This document shows, one piece after another, positions 1 to 9,559 of a stretch of 64,000 nucleotides of DNA. The stretch is from contig CANNFX010000001.1 of the NCBI GenBank assembly GCA_947504025.1, positions 1,029,501 through 1,093,500 on the forward strand. Reading direction: 5' to 3'. Below the pieces are notes generated by a model that worked only from the letters and a program-made list of their open reading frames with translations, was not told the origin of the DNA and searched no databases. This DNA is from an uncultured Sphingomonadaceae bacterium. GTDB lineage: Bacteria; Pseudomonadota; Alphaproteobacteria; Sphingomonadales; Sphingomonadaceae. The translations under genes were made by a program, and so were the position numbers. How positions within the stretch are numbered: the first letter of the stretch is position 1; every line of letters begins with the position of its first letter.

Positions 1-25
1 CTATATTGGGCGACCACGCCTAATT

Positions 26-820
26 GTGCAGGAACGCGTCATCGAACGGGACGACCAAGACCGCTGCGAAAGCCCAATCTTCATCGTAGGTGTCCACAGA
101 TCAGGCACGTCACTGGTAAGGCGGATGTTCAATTCACATCCGCAGATTGCCTGCCCACCAGAGACGTTCTTCATTGCCAACTATGTTGCCATGTTAGACG
201 ATGCCGAGGTCGCGCTTGGCTATGAGGGGTTCGGTCAAAATGCCGAAGATATGCGAGCAGATCTCTCGCGCAAGGCAGCCTCTCAGCATGAGGCATTTCG
301 GAGAGCACAAGGTAAAATAATATGGGCGGATAAGACCCCGCAATATACAAGTTTTCTTGACGGAATAGACCGACTGTTCGACCGAAAGGCACGCTTTGTT
401 CTGGTGTTGCGGCATCCCTGCGATATCGTTCACTCGATCCACAAACGCGGTTGGCGCTTCAACGACATAAAAGACCCGTTTGAATCCACGATGATCTATG
501 TCCGTCAGGCAATTGATAACATGCTCGCTTTCGAGGAAGCTCAACCTGGTCGTTGTGCCCGGCTCGATTACCACAAACTATGCGCTGCCCCGGGACCCAC
601 ACTCGAAGTTGCAATGGCAAAGATCGGGATCGCATACGATCCTGAAATGCTGGCGTTCGGCGACAAGAATCACAATTACGGACTCGAAGATCCTGTTGTC
701 CGGGGAAAGAAGTCGGTCGAAATCAGCACTGGTGCATGGCACAGCTGGACCGAGGCCCAAAAGGCGCGGGCCGTCGAACTGTTTGGCGAACGCGCAATCG
801 ATGAGACGTATTGGGCATGA
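26..820 (+). CDS. Sulfotransferase family protein (5' end may lie outside the window)
   Basis: Predicted PAPS-dependent sulfotransferase, 264 residues from a GTG start. The 5'-phosphosulfate loop is visible near residues 20-30 (VGVHRSGTSL), a DKTP segment at 102-105, and the 3'-phosphate-binding region near 124-137 (VLVLRHP, then Ser137). The reading frame stays open upstream to the window edge, so the gene may start earlier and be truncated here. It lies 38 bases ahead of a polysaccharide polymerase and heads a rightward polysaccharide block. I infer it sulfates a glycan or a precursor; the acceptor cannot be read from sequence. Small-molecule or peptide sulfation remains possible. Confidence 0.85.
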   Translation: MQERVIERDDQDRCESPIFIVGVHRSGTSLVRRMFNSHPQIACPPETFFIANYVAMLDDAEVALGYEGFGQNAEDMRADLSRKAASQHEAFRRAQGKIIWADKTPQYTSFLDGIDRLFDRKARFVLVLRHPCDIVHSIHKRGWRFNDIKDPFESTMIYVRQAIDNMLAFEEAQPGRCARLDYHKLCAAPGPTLEVAMAKIGIAYDPEMLAFGDKNHNYGLEDPVVRGKKSVEISTGAWHSWTEAQKARAVELFGERAIDETYWA

Positions 821-858
821 ATGAGGCCAACTTCCAGCCGAAGCAGGCCGGCTAACCG

Positions 859-2307
859 ATGTATCTGTTCGCCCTAATCGCGTCGGTCGTCGTCTACCTG
901 GGCGTAATAATGGTCTTCGTGACGCGTCGCAGCTGCAACATTCTCCATCCGCTGACACTTTACCTGGGCTTTCACGGGATGGTCTTTGTCATACGACCTT
1001 GGTTTGCATGGTTCTATGACTACACGCTCATCTACCGCGTGTTCGAATTTGTACCCAGCGAGGCCGAGAAGGTAACTACGCTGGCCGTTACAAACCTTGG
1101 CCTGATTGCCTTTGCCACCACGTCACTATGGTTCGGCCACGCTCCGATGCGCTGGAACCGCGACACTTTTCAAACCAGTCGGCAAAGCACGCTGAAACGA
1201 TCACTTGCGGTCACCATCGCGATCTTTGCTCCGATCGCCATATATTCACTTTATACTCTGTGGGTGGACAGATCTGCTGGATCGCTGGGTTACGAACTCG
1301 ATATGGCGACCGGAACCACCGTCAATATTTCGGGCAATGGGTATGTCAAACAAGCGCAGATTGTACTGATTCCGATCACTCTTTTGATTGCATGGGTTGG
1401 ACGCTTCCGCTGGTATTCCCTTATCCCGCTGGCACTGTTCGTGTTCTTCCGTGCAGGGACTGGCGGGCGGGGGCCCATTATCATGGTGCTGTTCGGTCTT
1501 GCCTGTTTCTATCTGTACGAAAAGCGCAAGCAATGGCTCGAATGGAAAATGCTGGCCTTGATCATCGGTGCCGTCATGATCTTCAACGTAGTCGGTTCTG
1601 ATCGCGGAGCGGGGCTGCGCGGCGCCTTCAGTGGTGAAGAAGTGGCTGTCGAGATGGATGCATGGGACGATATTCCGCTCGCCCCGCTTGAAGGGATGGA
1701 TCTGGGAAACCTCGAATTTACAGAATATCTCGTCCACACTGTGCCGCGTAAAACCGGGACTTACGAATATTTCATCGACCAGCTGCAGATTTTTACCGAA
1801 CCGGTACCGCGCGCCATTTGGCGCGACAAACCAATCGGGCAACCGATCCGCCTGTTTAACCTGTTCGACTATGGATTTCCTATCGGCATGACCCGGTCTC
1901 TACCCGGTGAAGGGTGGACACAGCTCGGCTTCGCCGGGGTCGCACTTTGGTGCGCGCTTTGGGGCGCCCTGCTTGGCGCACTCTATAACTGGTTCATGCT
2001 CAGCCGCCAGACAGCGTTCCAGACTGCAGCATTTCTTTGCTTCATTCCGATGTTGATCATCTTTTACAGAGACGGATACCCGATCACGCTGCTCCGGATG
2101 GGATTATTCGTGATGGCGCCGGTTCTCGTGTGGAAACTCGTGGCACTGTTGATGGGAGATATCGGTCAATCTGCAGCACAACGTACCGCCTCAAAAGTTA
2201 AACCAAATGAAAACCGCATCCAGCACGCCAGTGACGTATCGTCCGCGTCGGGGCTGATACCTCGTGCACATAGACGCCTCATGCAACCTCCCGAAAAAGA
2301 GCCATAG
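859..2307 (+). CDS. Polysaccharide repeat-unit polymerase-like membrane protein (Wzy type)
   Basis: Polytopic inner-membrane protein of 482 residues with about ten to twelve hydrophobic segments and a hydrophilic, acidic periplasmic-type loop in the middle (roughly residues 250-320). The layout and an RGP segment after a TGG(R)G-like turn near residue 200 fit oligosaccharide repeat unit polymerases (Wzy/O-antigen polymerase class). Sequence similarity in this class is low, so the call rests on topology and context: it sits between a sulfotransferase and a GT4 glycosyltransferase, with Wza and Wzc homologues on the other strand. Its 3' end overlaps the next gene by 44 bases. A second ligase/polymerase-like protein lies at 8068-9414, so which of the two polymerises is open. 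Confidence 0.7.
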   Translation: MYLFALIASVVVYLGVIMVFVTRRSCNILHPLTLYLGFHGMVFVIRPWFAWFYDYTLIYRVFEFVPSEAEKVTTLAVTNLGLIAFATTSLWFGHAPMRWNRDTFQTSRQSTLKRSLAVTIAIFAPIAIYSLYTLWVDRSAGSLGYELDMATGTTVNISGNGYVKQAQIVLIPITLLIAWVGRFRWYSLIPLALFVFFRAGTGGRGPIIMVLFGLACFYLYEKRKQWLEWKMLALIIGAVMIFNVVGSDRGAGLRGAFSGEEVAVEMDAWDDIPLAPLEGMDLGNLEFTEYLVHTVPRKTGTYEYFIDQLQIFTEPVPRAIWRDKPIGQPIRLFNLFDYGFPIGMTRSLPGEGWTQLGFAGVALWCALWGALLGALYNWFMLSRQTAFQTAAFLCFIPMLIIFYRDGYPITLLRMGLFVMAPVLVWKLVALLMGDIGQSAAQRTASKVKPNENRIQHASDVSSASGLIPRAHRRLMQPPEKEP

Positions 2308-3463
2308 CATCGCTACTCACAATCTATCCGGAAAGCGCATAGGTTTGCTTACTGCTTCGGCATCAAGGCTGGGTGGCGGTGTGTTTGAAGCAGTGGTGGC
2401 ACAGGCCGCAATGATCAGTGAGCTCGGCGGGCAGCCTTTGATATTTGCCCTGAACGACGAATTTTCAGATGGAGATGCTGAGCGATTCGGTGATGCACCC
2501 CTTTCATTGTCAGCCATAACCGGCCCACGGCAAATCGGCTTCGCACCGGATCTGCTGCCAAGCCTTCTAGAGGCCGAAATAGACTGCCTCCATTTACACG
2601 GAATATGGCAGTATCCGTCGCGTGCAGGCCGGCTCTGGATGAAGCAAACGGGCGGCGCATATCTCATCAGCCCGCACGGAATGCTCGACCCTTGGATCAC
2701 CTCTCGCGGTAGGGTGAAAAAAGCCCTCGCCAGGGCCGGGTATGAGCGCGCATCCTGGCAAGCTGCGACTGCATTTCACGCTCTCACGAACCAAGAAGCT
2801 AAAGACATCGCCAATGAAAGCGGCCGAACGGACAGCATTATCATTCCAAACGCCGGCCCTGTCCCTGCACCGCCAACCACCCGAGCACGCCCCCCGGAAT
2901 TCCTATATCTGGGACGCATACATCCCAAGAAGAACATTGGGGCACTGCTCGCCGCTTGGCAGGATGCTGAAGAGTTTGTCATGAAGGCCGGAGCGCGCCT
3001 AACTATCGCTGGTTGGGGTGATGCAGAACATGTCGACCCTCTGAAATCACAGATTGATAGCGCTTCTGCTACCATCCGCTTTGTTGGTCCCGCGTTTGGC
3101 GCGGATAAGGAGCAGCTTTTGGGTGGTTCGCGCTTTCTGATCTTGCCGTCGATGAGCGAAGGCCTGCCCATGGCTGTGCTAGAGGCTTGGGCACATGGAA
3201 TTCCGGTTTTGAAGTCGCAAGAATGTAATCTGCCAGCTGGTTTCAAAACGGGGGCAGCGATAGATTGCGGCATGACTGCAGCATCAATTGGTGGCGCATT
3301 ACGAGAGGCGCTAACCATGCCCGATATGGAATGGCTGGCAATGTCGGGAGCAGCCAGTAAACTGGCCAGGGACCAATTTTCCAGCGAAAGCATCGCGGGC
3401 CGCTGGGCAGAGTGCTATCTCGCTAGCATTGAACAGGCGCATAGGAAGGTAACGAGCTCATGA
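2264..3463 (+). CDS. Glycosyltransferase family 4 protein
   Basis: GT-B fold glycosyltransferase, 399 residues from a GTG start that overlaps the polymerase gene. The C-terminal Rossmann half carries the donor-binding features of GT4: a YLGRIHPKKN segment near residue 210, and an EGLPMAVLEAWAHG segment near 300 with the E-x7-E arrangement. No signal peptide or membrane segment is obvious, so it should act at the cytoplasmic face on a lipid-linked intermediate. The stop overlaps the start of the next gene (ATGA), so the two are translationally coupled. The start is uncertain; a TTG at 2344 would shorten the N-terminus. Sugar and linkage specificity are unknown. Confidence 0.87.
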   Translation: MHIDASCNLPKKSHSIATHNLSGKRIGLLTASASRLGGGVFEAVVAQAAMISELGGQPLIFALNDEFSDGDAERFGDAPLSLSAITGPRQIGFAPDLLPSLLEAEIDCLHLHGIWQYPSRAGRLWMKQTGGAYLISPHGMLDPWITSRGRVKKALARAGYERASWQAATAFHALTNQEAKDIANESGRTDSIIIPNAGPVPAPPTTRARPPEFLYLGRIHPKKNIGALLAAWQDAEEFVMKAGARLTIAGWGDAEHVDPLKSQIDSASATIRFVGPAFGADKEQLLGGSRFLILPSMSEGLPMAVLEAWAHGIPVLKSQECNLPAGFKTGAAIDCGMTAASIGGALREALTMPDMEWLAMSGAASKLARDQFSSESIAGRWAECYLASIEQAHRKVTSS

Positions 3464-4026
3464 GCCTGCTTGATGCCAGCAAAACCAAGCCGTTGGATGG
3501 TGGTCCGAGTTTTTCACTAGGCAATCGAGTGACCCGGGCCGCCTGGAACGTAACCTGGCTGATATTAGCGCGGTGGACACCGCCGCCGCTGCACCGCTGG
3601 AGAGCATTTATCCTGCGCCTCTTTGGTGCAAAGATCGCACCCGGCGCTCGCGTGTATGGCAGCACAAAGATCTGGCTTCCTTCCAATCTCACGCTCGGTG
3701 AGCAGTCGTTGATCGGCCCGGGCGCAATGATCTACAACCAAACACACATAACGATCGGAAAGCGCAGTATAGTGTCGCAACGTGCCCATATCTGCACGGG
3801 AACACATGACATTTCCGATCCCAACTTTCAGCTGGTGCTACGGCCCGTCATGATTGGCGATAACTGCTGGGTGGCTGCGGAGGCATTCGTCGGCCCTGGC
3901 GTTAAGATCGCCGACGGTTCGGTAGTTGGCGGACGGTGCGCTATATTCCATGATACCGAAAAATACGGGGTCTATCGGGGAAATCCGGCTAAGCGCATCA
4001 AGCAGCGCATTATTCAGGGGGATTAG
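3460..4026 (+). CDS. WcaF-like colanic-acid-type acyltransferase (hexapeptide repeat)
   Basis: Left-handed beta-helix acyltransferase of 188 residues. Isoleucine/valine-rich hexapeptide repeats run from about residue 55 to 170 (GAKIAPGARVYG, LGEQSLIGPGAMIYN, IGDNCWVAAEAFVGPGV), and a catalytic-type His lies in the THDISD segment. The family (WcaF-like, LbH domain) transfers acetyl groups from acetyl-CoA to sugars of exopolysaccharide. It overlaps the glycosyltransferase by 4 bases and closes the rightward block; its stop overlaps by 4 bases the stop of the convergent gene at 4023, leaving no room for a separate terminator. Confidence 0.87.
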   Translation: MSLLDASKTKPLDGGPSFSLGNRVTRAAWNVTWLILARWTPPPLHRWRAFILRLFGAKIAPGARVYGSTKIWLPSNLTLGEQSLIGPGAMIYNQTHITIGKRSIVSQRAHICTGTHDISDPNFQLVLRPVMIGDNCWVAAEAFVGPGVKIADGSVVGGRCAIFHDTEKYGVYRGNPAKRIKQRIIQGD

Positions 4027-5186
4027 AGGGCCGGTTCTAGGCTGAGACCGGTGAGCCTGACCGCACCATTTCCTGGCTTCAACGAAAGGGCCAGATATTG
4101 GCTATCACATGCGGAGGTCACTTTCATTGCAGCTTGAAATGTCGCTCCTCGGCGCCGCGCCGAACTTAGCTGAACTGGTGTATCAGGAGTACAACCGAAG
4201 GAGACCGCGATCCGATCACTCGGTTCACCGTTCTCGTCCACTGCATCCCATGCGAGAACATAGCTGTCCGGCTCGAGCACGACCAATTGGCGCGCAAAGC
4301 GGCGGGTGAAGCTGACCGGGATGTTCAACACAACTCCCTGGTCACCGCCGCTCGCTATCTCCGCATATGTCTCCCAAGCAAAAGGAGACAGGCGGCGCGC
4401 GCCTTTGCGCGAAAGACCGGGGTCAAACAACAATCCATCATCGGCCTCTGGACATTGTTCGCGCCAGATACGCGCTCCCAGAGCCGGTTCACCCGAACGC
4501 ACCATCCGGTCGGCCAAAGGCGCTCCACCTTTGCAACCCAAGACCGGCTGATCGTCCAATTGTTCGAGCACTGCAGCCCGCGCACGGAGCTCGCCCACCG
4601 ACGCTTCGGGCGATGGTAGAAAATAGGCGCCGGCCCATCCAGGCGACAAGGCGAGCCGCCTGGCCAAAGCGCGCTGCCCCTCTGCAGTGTCGGTAAGGCC
4701 CATAAAGAGTTCTGGACTCCGCGCTTGCGCAGGATTGTCTCTCAATAGTGCATCGAGACGTTCGGCTGCGACATCATATTCACCGCGAGCAAGCGCACTC
4801 CGCTGCCAATACAGCTGGGTCAGCGGATCGCGCCAACCAAGTTGCCCTGAAACCCTGAAGGCCTGATCAGCGGGGCCGTATTTGCCAAGTGCAAGTCGCG
4901 CAGTGCCAAGTGCACCCGAACGTCCCGGCTCGAGCGGTGAGCGCACCAAGGCTTTAGTCGCCACTTCTTCTGCCATGACGAAATTTTCATTCGCAATATG
5001 CCGGATAGCTGCAGAGCCAAGCGACGCGTCCGCAAACAACCCCGGAACCGAGTTTTCGGGGTTAGCCGACCTCACGCTGATGCGATCCAATCCGTTGCCT
5101 ATCGCGCCAAACGCAAAGACTGCAACCAAAGCCGTTAAGCCTATACGGCTATACCGATTTGATCGTTTTTCAGCGATCTTCGGCAC
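4023..5186 (-). CDS. Membrane-anchored repeat (TPR-like) protein of the polysaccharide locus
   Basis: Not a protein I can name. It has a short basic cytoplasmic N-terminus, one transmembrane segment (IGLTALVAVFAFGAIG), an alanine-rich helical region resembling degenerate tetratricopeptide repeats, and a C-terminal beta-rich domain of about 130 residues with a few cysteines. The frame is open back to a TTG at 5249, but that would overlap the kinase gene by 80 bases. I chose the GTG at 5186 (17-base overlap); the ribosome site is weak for every candidate. Being last in the wza-wzc-type unit, it may be a periplasmic accessory of polysaccharide synthesis or export. Confidence 0.65.
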   Translation of the reverse strand: MPKIAEKRSNRYSRIGLTALVAVFAFGAIGNGLDRISVRSANPENSVPGLFADASLGSAAIRHIANENFVMAEEVATKALVRSPLEPGRSGALGTARLALGKYGPADQAFRVSGQLGWRDPLTQLYWQRSALARGEYDVAAERLDALLRDNPAQARSPELFMGLTDTAEGQRALARRLALSPGWAGAYFLPSPEASVGELRARAAVLEQLDDQPVLGCKGGAPLADRMVRSGEPALGARIWREQCPEADDGLLFDPGLSRKGARRLSPFAWETYAEIASGGDQGVVLNIPVSFTRRFARQLVVLEPDSYVLAWDAVDENGEPSDRIAVSFGCTPDTPVQLSSARRRGATFQAAMKVTSACDSQYLALSLKPGNGAVRLTGLSLEPAL

Positions 5187-7347
5187 GGTATTGATATTGA
5201 TCGGTTCCGTAATAGCTTGAATAGCTATTGGCCGCATCCCTTGTGTCAAATTTGGTCAATACCGCACCCAGAATATTGGGCCGCATCGCACGCAATCGGC
5301 GCAGCGAGGATTTGAGTGCTCCTCGGCGGCCACCACCTGCTTCGACCACATAAATGACCGCATCTACAAGGGCGGAGAGTGTCGGCGCATCAGCAAGGCC
5401 GAGGACCGGCGACGAATCGACAATGACCAAGTCATATTTGTCAGCGAGTTCATCGATCAGCACCTGCATCTGAGTTGATGATAGCAATTCCGTTGGAGCG
5501 ACTGGCGTTGGCCCAGCTGTCACAAAATCGAAGTCAACGTCATCGTTGGTCTGGATAGTGTCCGAAAGCATTGTTTGACCGGTCAGCACTGATGTCAGGC
5601 CGATTTTATTACTCAAACCCAAAATGCGGTGAAGCGACGGACGCCGAATATCTGCATCGACCAGCACGACTGTTTTGCCGATCCTAGCAAAACTTCCAGC
5701 CAAGGCTCGGCTAGTGGTCGATTTTCCTTCACCTGGCTGGCTGCTGGTGACCAGCAATGCCTGCGGGATTCCTTGGGGTGTCGCAAACAGTAGATTGCCG
5801 CGCAGCGAGCCGTAGGCTTCCGAGATGATGGACTTCGGATCGGCGAGAAGCACATCAAGATCTTCATCGCCCTGATCCGGCACCACGCCCAACAGCGATA
5901 GGCCCAGCTTCTCCTCAACATCCTCTGGCACCCGGATCGAATCATCGAGTTCCGTACGAAGTAAGACTGCGGCACCCGCAGCCGCGCCGCCTAGCAGAAG
6001 GCCAAGAGCAAGGTTGAAGAGCAGACTGGGCGAAGAGGGAACGGCCGGCACTTGGGCTTGATCGATAATTGTGATGTTACTGGCACTGATACCGGCAGCC
6101 GCGTTGAGCTGCTTATAGCGCTGCAGCAGCTCGTCATATAATTGGCGATTGGTATCTGCCTCTCTGGCGAGCAGCGCATATTGTACCGAACTGTCTTGCT
6201 CCGAAAGAGTATCGCCTTTGAATTGATTTACCTGTGAATTGAGCTGTTTTTCAGCCGAGAGGGCCGCATCATATTGTGACCGGATAGACCGGCGGACATT
6301 ATTCGCCGCTTGGTTCAGATCAGCCTTCACTTGCGCCAGTTCAGCAAGCTTTGCCTGCACGGCCGGGTGTTCATCCAGCCTGCGGGAGCGTTCTTCGGCA
6401 AGCGCAGCCTCGATACGTGAGCGACTGGCTAGCAACCCTGCAACGGTCGGATCGCCAAGCACTGCCTGTGAGCTAAACAGCGGAGAACGTGAAACCGCAT
6501 TCCAGCGTGCTTCAGCCGCAATCCGACTGGCCTTCGCTTGAATCGCAGCCTCATTAGCCTGAATCAGGCTGGCAGTCGTAATGGAGCCGGCTCCATTCGA
6601 AGCTGTATCCGAAGCCGTTGGGTCGGCCAGACGGATAAGACCTTTCTCGCGAGCATAGTCATTGAGCGCTTGTTCCGATGTTTCGAGCCGCTGCTTTGCT
6701 TCGGTCAACTGGTCAGAAACAAAACCGCGCGCATAGGCAGAACTGTTATATTTGCTCTGCAAACTGGCCTGAATGAACTGTTCTGCAAAGGCATTGACGA
6801 CTTTGGCAGAGACAGCCGCATCGCCTGACTCAAAGGCAATTGGCACGATGCGCGTATTACGTGGGCGCTCGGCACTTAGACCGGAACGTAATGTCCAAAT
6901 CGCCATCTTGGCTCGTTCTTCACGCGAGTCTGGCAAGCTGCTCGCGGCGATACCTTGCGCTTCGAAAAATGCAGGATCCTCAGACAATTCGAGCGTCTTC
7001 TCCACCCGCTCGGCTAGCGAGCGGCTGGTTAGAAGATCGAGTTGGGTTTGAAGGAAGCGTTCATAATCCCAGATGTTGCCGGCAGAATCGGCATCTTCAT
7101 CGCCAAGCACTTGGTCAGCTGACTCGTTCACCTGTAATGTGGCCGATGCACGGTATTGCGGCGTGGCCAGCAAAGTCGCAGCCAATGCAAGCGCAAGCCC
7201 GAGCCCGACTATGCCAAGGATCAACCACAAGTTGCGACGAAACAGAGCCCACAGATATCCCAGATCGAAGAAAGAACGGCCCTTCGGGTAGTCCCCTTCC
7301 GGTAATTGCAGCGATTCCTGCACCATATTCTGCTGAGCGTTTGCCAT
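5170..7347 (-). CDS. Polysaccharide co-polymerase / BY-type tyrosine autokinase (Wzc/ExoP-like)
   Basis: Inner-membrane chain-length regulator fused to a cytoplasmic BY-kinase, 725 residues from the ATG at 7347, which has GGGAG upstream. Order: a first membrane segment near residues 40-60 (LILGIVGLGLALALAATLL), a long periplasmic Wzz/coiled-coil region, a second membrane segment near 440-465, then the kinase with Walker A (SSQPGEGKSTT, about residue 535), Walker A' (VLVDADIRRP, about 562) and Walker B (LVIVDSSPVLG). The C-terminal tail carries a tyrosine cluster (YSSYYGTDQYQY), the autophosphorylation site of the family. It follows the Wza-like gene by 25 bases. It should control polymer length and export with the Wza and Wzy partners. 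An in-frame GTG at 7371 exists, but the ribosome site lies downstream of it. Confidence 0.93.
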   Translation of the reverse strand: MANAQQNMVQESLQLPEGDYPKGRSFFDLGYLWALFRRNLWLILGIVGLGLALALAATLLATPQYRASATLQVNESADQVLGDEDADSAGNIWDYERFLQTQLDLLTSRSLAERVEKTLELSEDPAFFEAQGIAASSLPDSREERAKMAIWTLRSGLSAERPRNTRIVPIAFESGDAAVSAKVVNAFAEQFIQASLQSKYNSSAYARGFVSDQLTEAKQRLETSEQALNDYAREKGLIRLADPTASDTASNGAGSITTASLIQANEAAIQAKASRIAAEARWNAVSRSPLFSSQAVLGDPTVAGLLASRSRIEAALAEERSRRLDEHPAVQAKLAELAQVKADLNQAANNVRRSIRSQYDAALSAEKQLNSQVNQFKGDTLSEQDSSVQYALLAREADTNRQLYDELLQRYKQLNAAAGISASNITIIDQAQVPAVPSSPSLLFNLALGLLLGGAAAGAAVLLRTELDDSIRVPEDVEEKLGLSLLGVVPDQGDEDLDVLLADPKSIISEAYGSLRGNLLFATPQGIPQALLVTSSQPGEGKSTTSRALAGSFARIGKTVVLVDADIRRPSLHRILGLSNKIGLTSVLTGQTMLSDTIQTNDDVDFDFVTAGPTPVAPTELLSSTQMQVLIDELADKYDLVIVDSSPVLGLADAPTLSALVDAVIYVVEAGGGRRGALKSSLRRLRAMRPNILGAVLTKFDTRDAANSYSSYYGTDQYQYRAEDR

Positions 7348-7372
7348 AATCAGATGCTCCCTTCCCGCCACA

Positions 7373-8071
7373 TCAAAACACCGTGAAGATGTTTAGGAGC
7401 GGTGTCGCTCGCAGGAAATCTTGGAATGCCGAACGCTGCGATGAATAGCCAACGACAACCACATCACCAGGCAATATTTGCGGATCAGGGGCCAGTCCGC
7501 TGCGGAGTTGACGCAGATCGAAACGCGCGCCTGTTTGCTGACCATCCACCGTCCGGAACACGAAAATTTCATCCGCCTTGGCGAATTCGGTTGGACTTTC
7601 GGCAAGAGCCAAGGCGCCCAGCAAACTGATATCGTCCGCAACAGGGAATATGCCCGGTTTCTGCACTTCGCCTTCAACCGTGATAGTCCTCGCGCGACGT
7701 TCAACCAGATTCACGGCGATACGCGGATCCCGCAAATAGCGCGCACCCAATCGGCTGGTCAGGAGATCATTAAGCTCACCCGTCGTCAGGCCCTCTACCA
7801 ATATTTCACCTACCAGCGGCATCTGGATCATGCCAGTTGGGCTCACCGTAATTCTGTCGGTGCTCAACTCAGGCTCGCGCAGGACATTGATCGACAAGAC
7901 GTCCCCTGGCCCAAGCGCCCCGATGTGTTTGGTTTGCCCATCTGCAACGATCGGAATGGTATTATATGCATCCTGGCCCGATGGAATTGCGGGATTGTCC
8001 GCGGTTGTTTGGCAAGCGCTTAGTAATAGCGCCCCGCCCGTAATTACCATCGCTGCAAATCTACCGATCAT
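7373..8071 (-). CDS. Polysaccharide export outer-membrane lipoprotein (Wza-like)
   Basis: Wza-family export protein, 232 residues. The ATG at 8071 overlaps the stop of the upstream gene (ATGA). It gives a lipoprotein signal with the lipobox LLSAC near residue 17-21; the longer frame upstream is a shadow. A poly_export domain (GPGDVLSINVLREPELST) is followed by SLBB-type segments (ITVEGEVQKPGIFPV). The family forms the outer-membrane channel that passes capsule or exopolysaccharide to the outside together with the Wzc partner, whose gene starts 25 bases downstream. At 232 residues it is shorter than E. coli Wza, as is usual for alphaproteobacterial ExoF/Wza proteins. Confidence 0.92.
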   Translation of the reverse strand: MIGRFAAMVITGGALLLSACQTTADNPAIPSGQDAYNTIPIVADGQTKHIGALGPGDVLSINVLREPELSTDRITVSPTGMIQMPLVGEILVEGLTTGELNDLLTSRLGARYLRDPRIAVNLVERRARTITVEGEVQKPGIFPVADDISLLGALALAESPTEFAKADEIFVFRTVDGQQTGARFDLRQLRSGLAPDPQILPGDVVVVGYSSQRSAFQDFLRATPLLNIFTVF

Positions 8072-9414
8072 TCTTCGTTTCCTGTTGTAGCCCGGTTGCC
8101 AGCAACGGGCACTTCTCGCCCGAACAAGGCCCCGACCGCGATTGCACCGAGCATAGCCAGCGACATCGAACGCAAAGGATAGTCGACTATGGAATGGAGT
8201 GCGAGAATCGCAAGCACCGTTATGGCCAGATAGTTTTCCAGCATCACCGCCGCGCTGGCTCTGCGCATCCTGCGCACCGTTGTCCAAATAACAAGTGCAG
8301 CAAGGCAGCAGCTGATTACAATAGCAAACATTCCGCCTTCCAGGATCAATTCAAGATAGTCATTATGAACGCGGTTGGGTCTTGTCGCATCCACAACTTC
8401 GAGCCTTTCGGATGCAACAAGAACAGGGCTGGCACTGCCAACGCCCGCGCCGAACGGCCAATATTGCCCAATTGCAAATAAAGCGTCTGCCCACAGTTCA
8501 GCCCGCACCTCTCCGTCGAATGAGAAGCGTTCCGCCACCATTCTAAGCCGGCCGCTACCGCTGAACAAAAATGCCCCTGCAGCGATCAACGGCATAAGAA
8601 ACCCCACACTAACAACAAGCTTTCGGCCCCATCCAAACCACATCGCAGCAGCGACAATCATTACCGGTAGTAGCAACACCATGCCTGCTCTTGATCCGGT
8701 GAGTACAACCGCAAGGGCGAAGACTGCCACGAGCGCAGTCGCTAAAATCCCAAATATGCGTGTGGCGCGTTTTGCATTCATGGCCGCTAGCGAAATGGCG
8801 CTGGCGATCAATCCGATGAGAAGAATATCGGCTTGGGCATTTCGATTCGCTTGAAAGCCATTGAGAAAACCAGGGTTGGAATAGCTGTAGAAGCGCAAAG
8901 CGCTGCTCGGCCCGCCAGCCAGCTGCATCGCTCCGAGCACGACCGAAAATAAGGCAATGATCGCGATGACCGGCGCGAGCCAGCGACGCTCGGACAGTTC
9001 CAAACGACTAACAGCCATCAGCATCACCACCGCTGGGGTTAACGCCAACAGGCCAGCCAGCGTGCGGCCAGGAAAAAGCGACCACGGCCGCCACGTGTTC
9101 TCAGCACCGACTAGCGCGAGCGACTGCTGTGCGACATCGCGGCCAGGCAGGGCCTGCCAGATGAACGGAGGCAGCGGGAGAAGTTGTAATACCGGAAGAA
9201 CAAGCAAAAGAACTGCAGCAGCTAAGGCCGAGCGCGGCAGTGGGCGCTCATTCGTCAAACGAGCCGGGCCAAAGATCATCGCCAGCAAACAGGCGACAGT
9301 TACAAGTTGAAGCAGCAGTTCACTGCGCGGCGCCGGACTGCCTCCTCCGCCTAGGACAACTGCCGAAACGGTGAGGATAATAACCGGGATGGCAGGCGCA
9401 GGGATTCCCCGCAA
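8068..9414 (-). CDS. O-antigen ligase/polymerase family membrane protein
   Basis: Polytopic membrane protein of 448 residues with about twelve hydrophobic segments, and the Wzy_C/O-antigen ligase signature in the large periplasmic loop: a conserved RVHNDYLELILEGG segment near residues 345-360 (HN-x-YL and E-x-G). The first half ends in a FQANRNAQADIL segment, also typical of the family. It precedes the Wza-like gene with a 4-base overlap, so I expect it to polymerise or ligate the glycan exported by this unit. The other polymerase candidate (859-2307) is of a different subfamily; the division of labour is unknown. Confidence 0.85.
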   Translation of the reverse strand: MRGIPAPAIPVIILTVSAVVLGGGGSPAPRSELLLQLVTVACLLAMIFGPARLTNERPLPRSALAAAVLLLVLPVLQLLPLPPFIWQALPGRDVAQQSLALVGAENTWRPWSLFPGRTLAGLLALTPAVVMLMAVSRLELSERRWLAPVIAIIALFSVVLGAMQLAGGPSSALRFYSYSNPGFLNGFQANRNAQADILLIGLIASAISLAAMNAKRATRIFGILATALVAVFALAVVLTGSRAGMVLLLPVMIVAAAMWFGWGRKLVVSVGFLMPLIAAGAFLFSGSGRLRMVAERFSFDGEVRAELWADALFAIGQYWPFGAGVGSASPVLVASERLEVVDATRPNRVHNDYLELILEGGMFAIVISCCLAALVIWTTVRRMRRASAAVMLENYLAITVLAILALHSIVDYPLRSMSLAMLGAIAVGALFGREVPVAGNRATTGNEE

Positions 9415-9510
9415 TATTTGCAGAGAGGTGGCGTGCGATGTGGTTGCAGCCCTTTTCTGAAAATCAGTCCTCTTGGCGATCTATCAGCCTTTCCGGCGAG
9501 TGCTACTGGC

Positions 9511-9538
9511 AAAAGAAAGGCCCGGAACTAGCCGGGCC
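9511..9538 (-). terminator. Intrinsic terminator after the small glycine-rich protein gene
   Basis: A perfect 7-base-pair stem GGCCCGG/CCGGGCC with a 6-base loop (9519-9538). On the minus strand it is followed by TTTCTTTT. It lies 22 bases downstream of the stop of the gene at 9560, so it ends that transcript and separates it from the O-antigen-ligase unit. Confidence 0.8.
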
Positions 9539-9559
9539 CAACTGTGATTTCTATGAGGA

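Noticed and set aside
8072..8287. N-terminal extension of the Wza-like gene
   Set aside because: The extension lies inside the upstream ligase gene, and the lipoprotein signal begins at the ATG at 8071.
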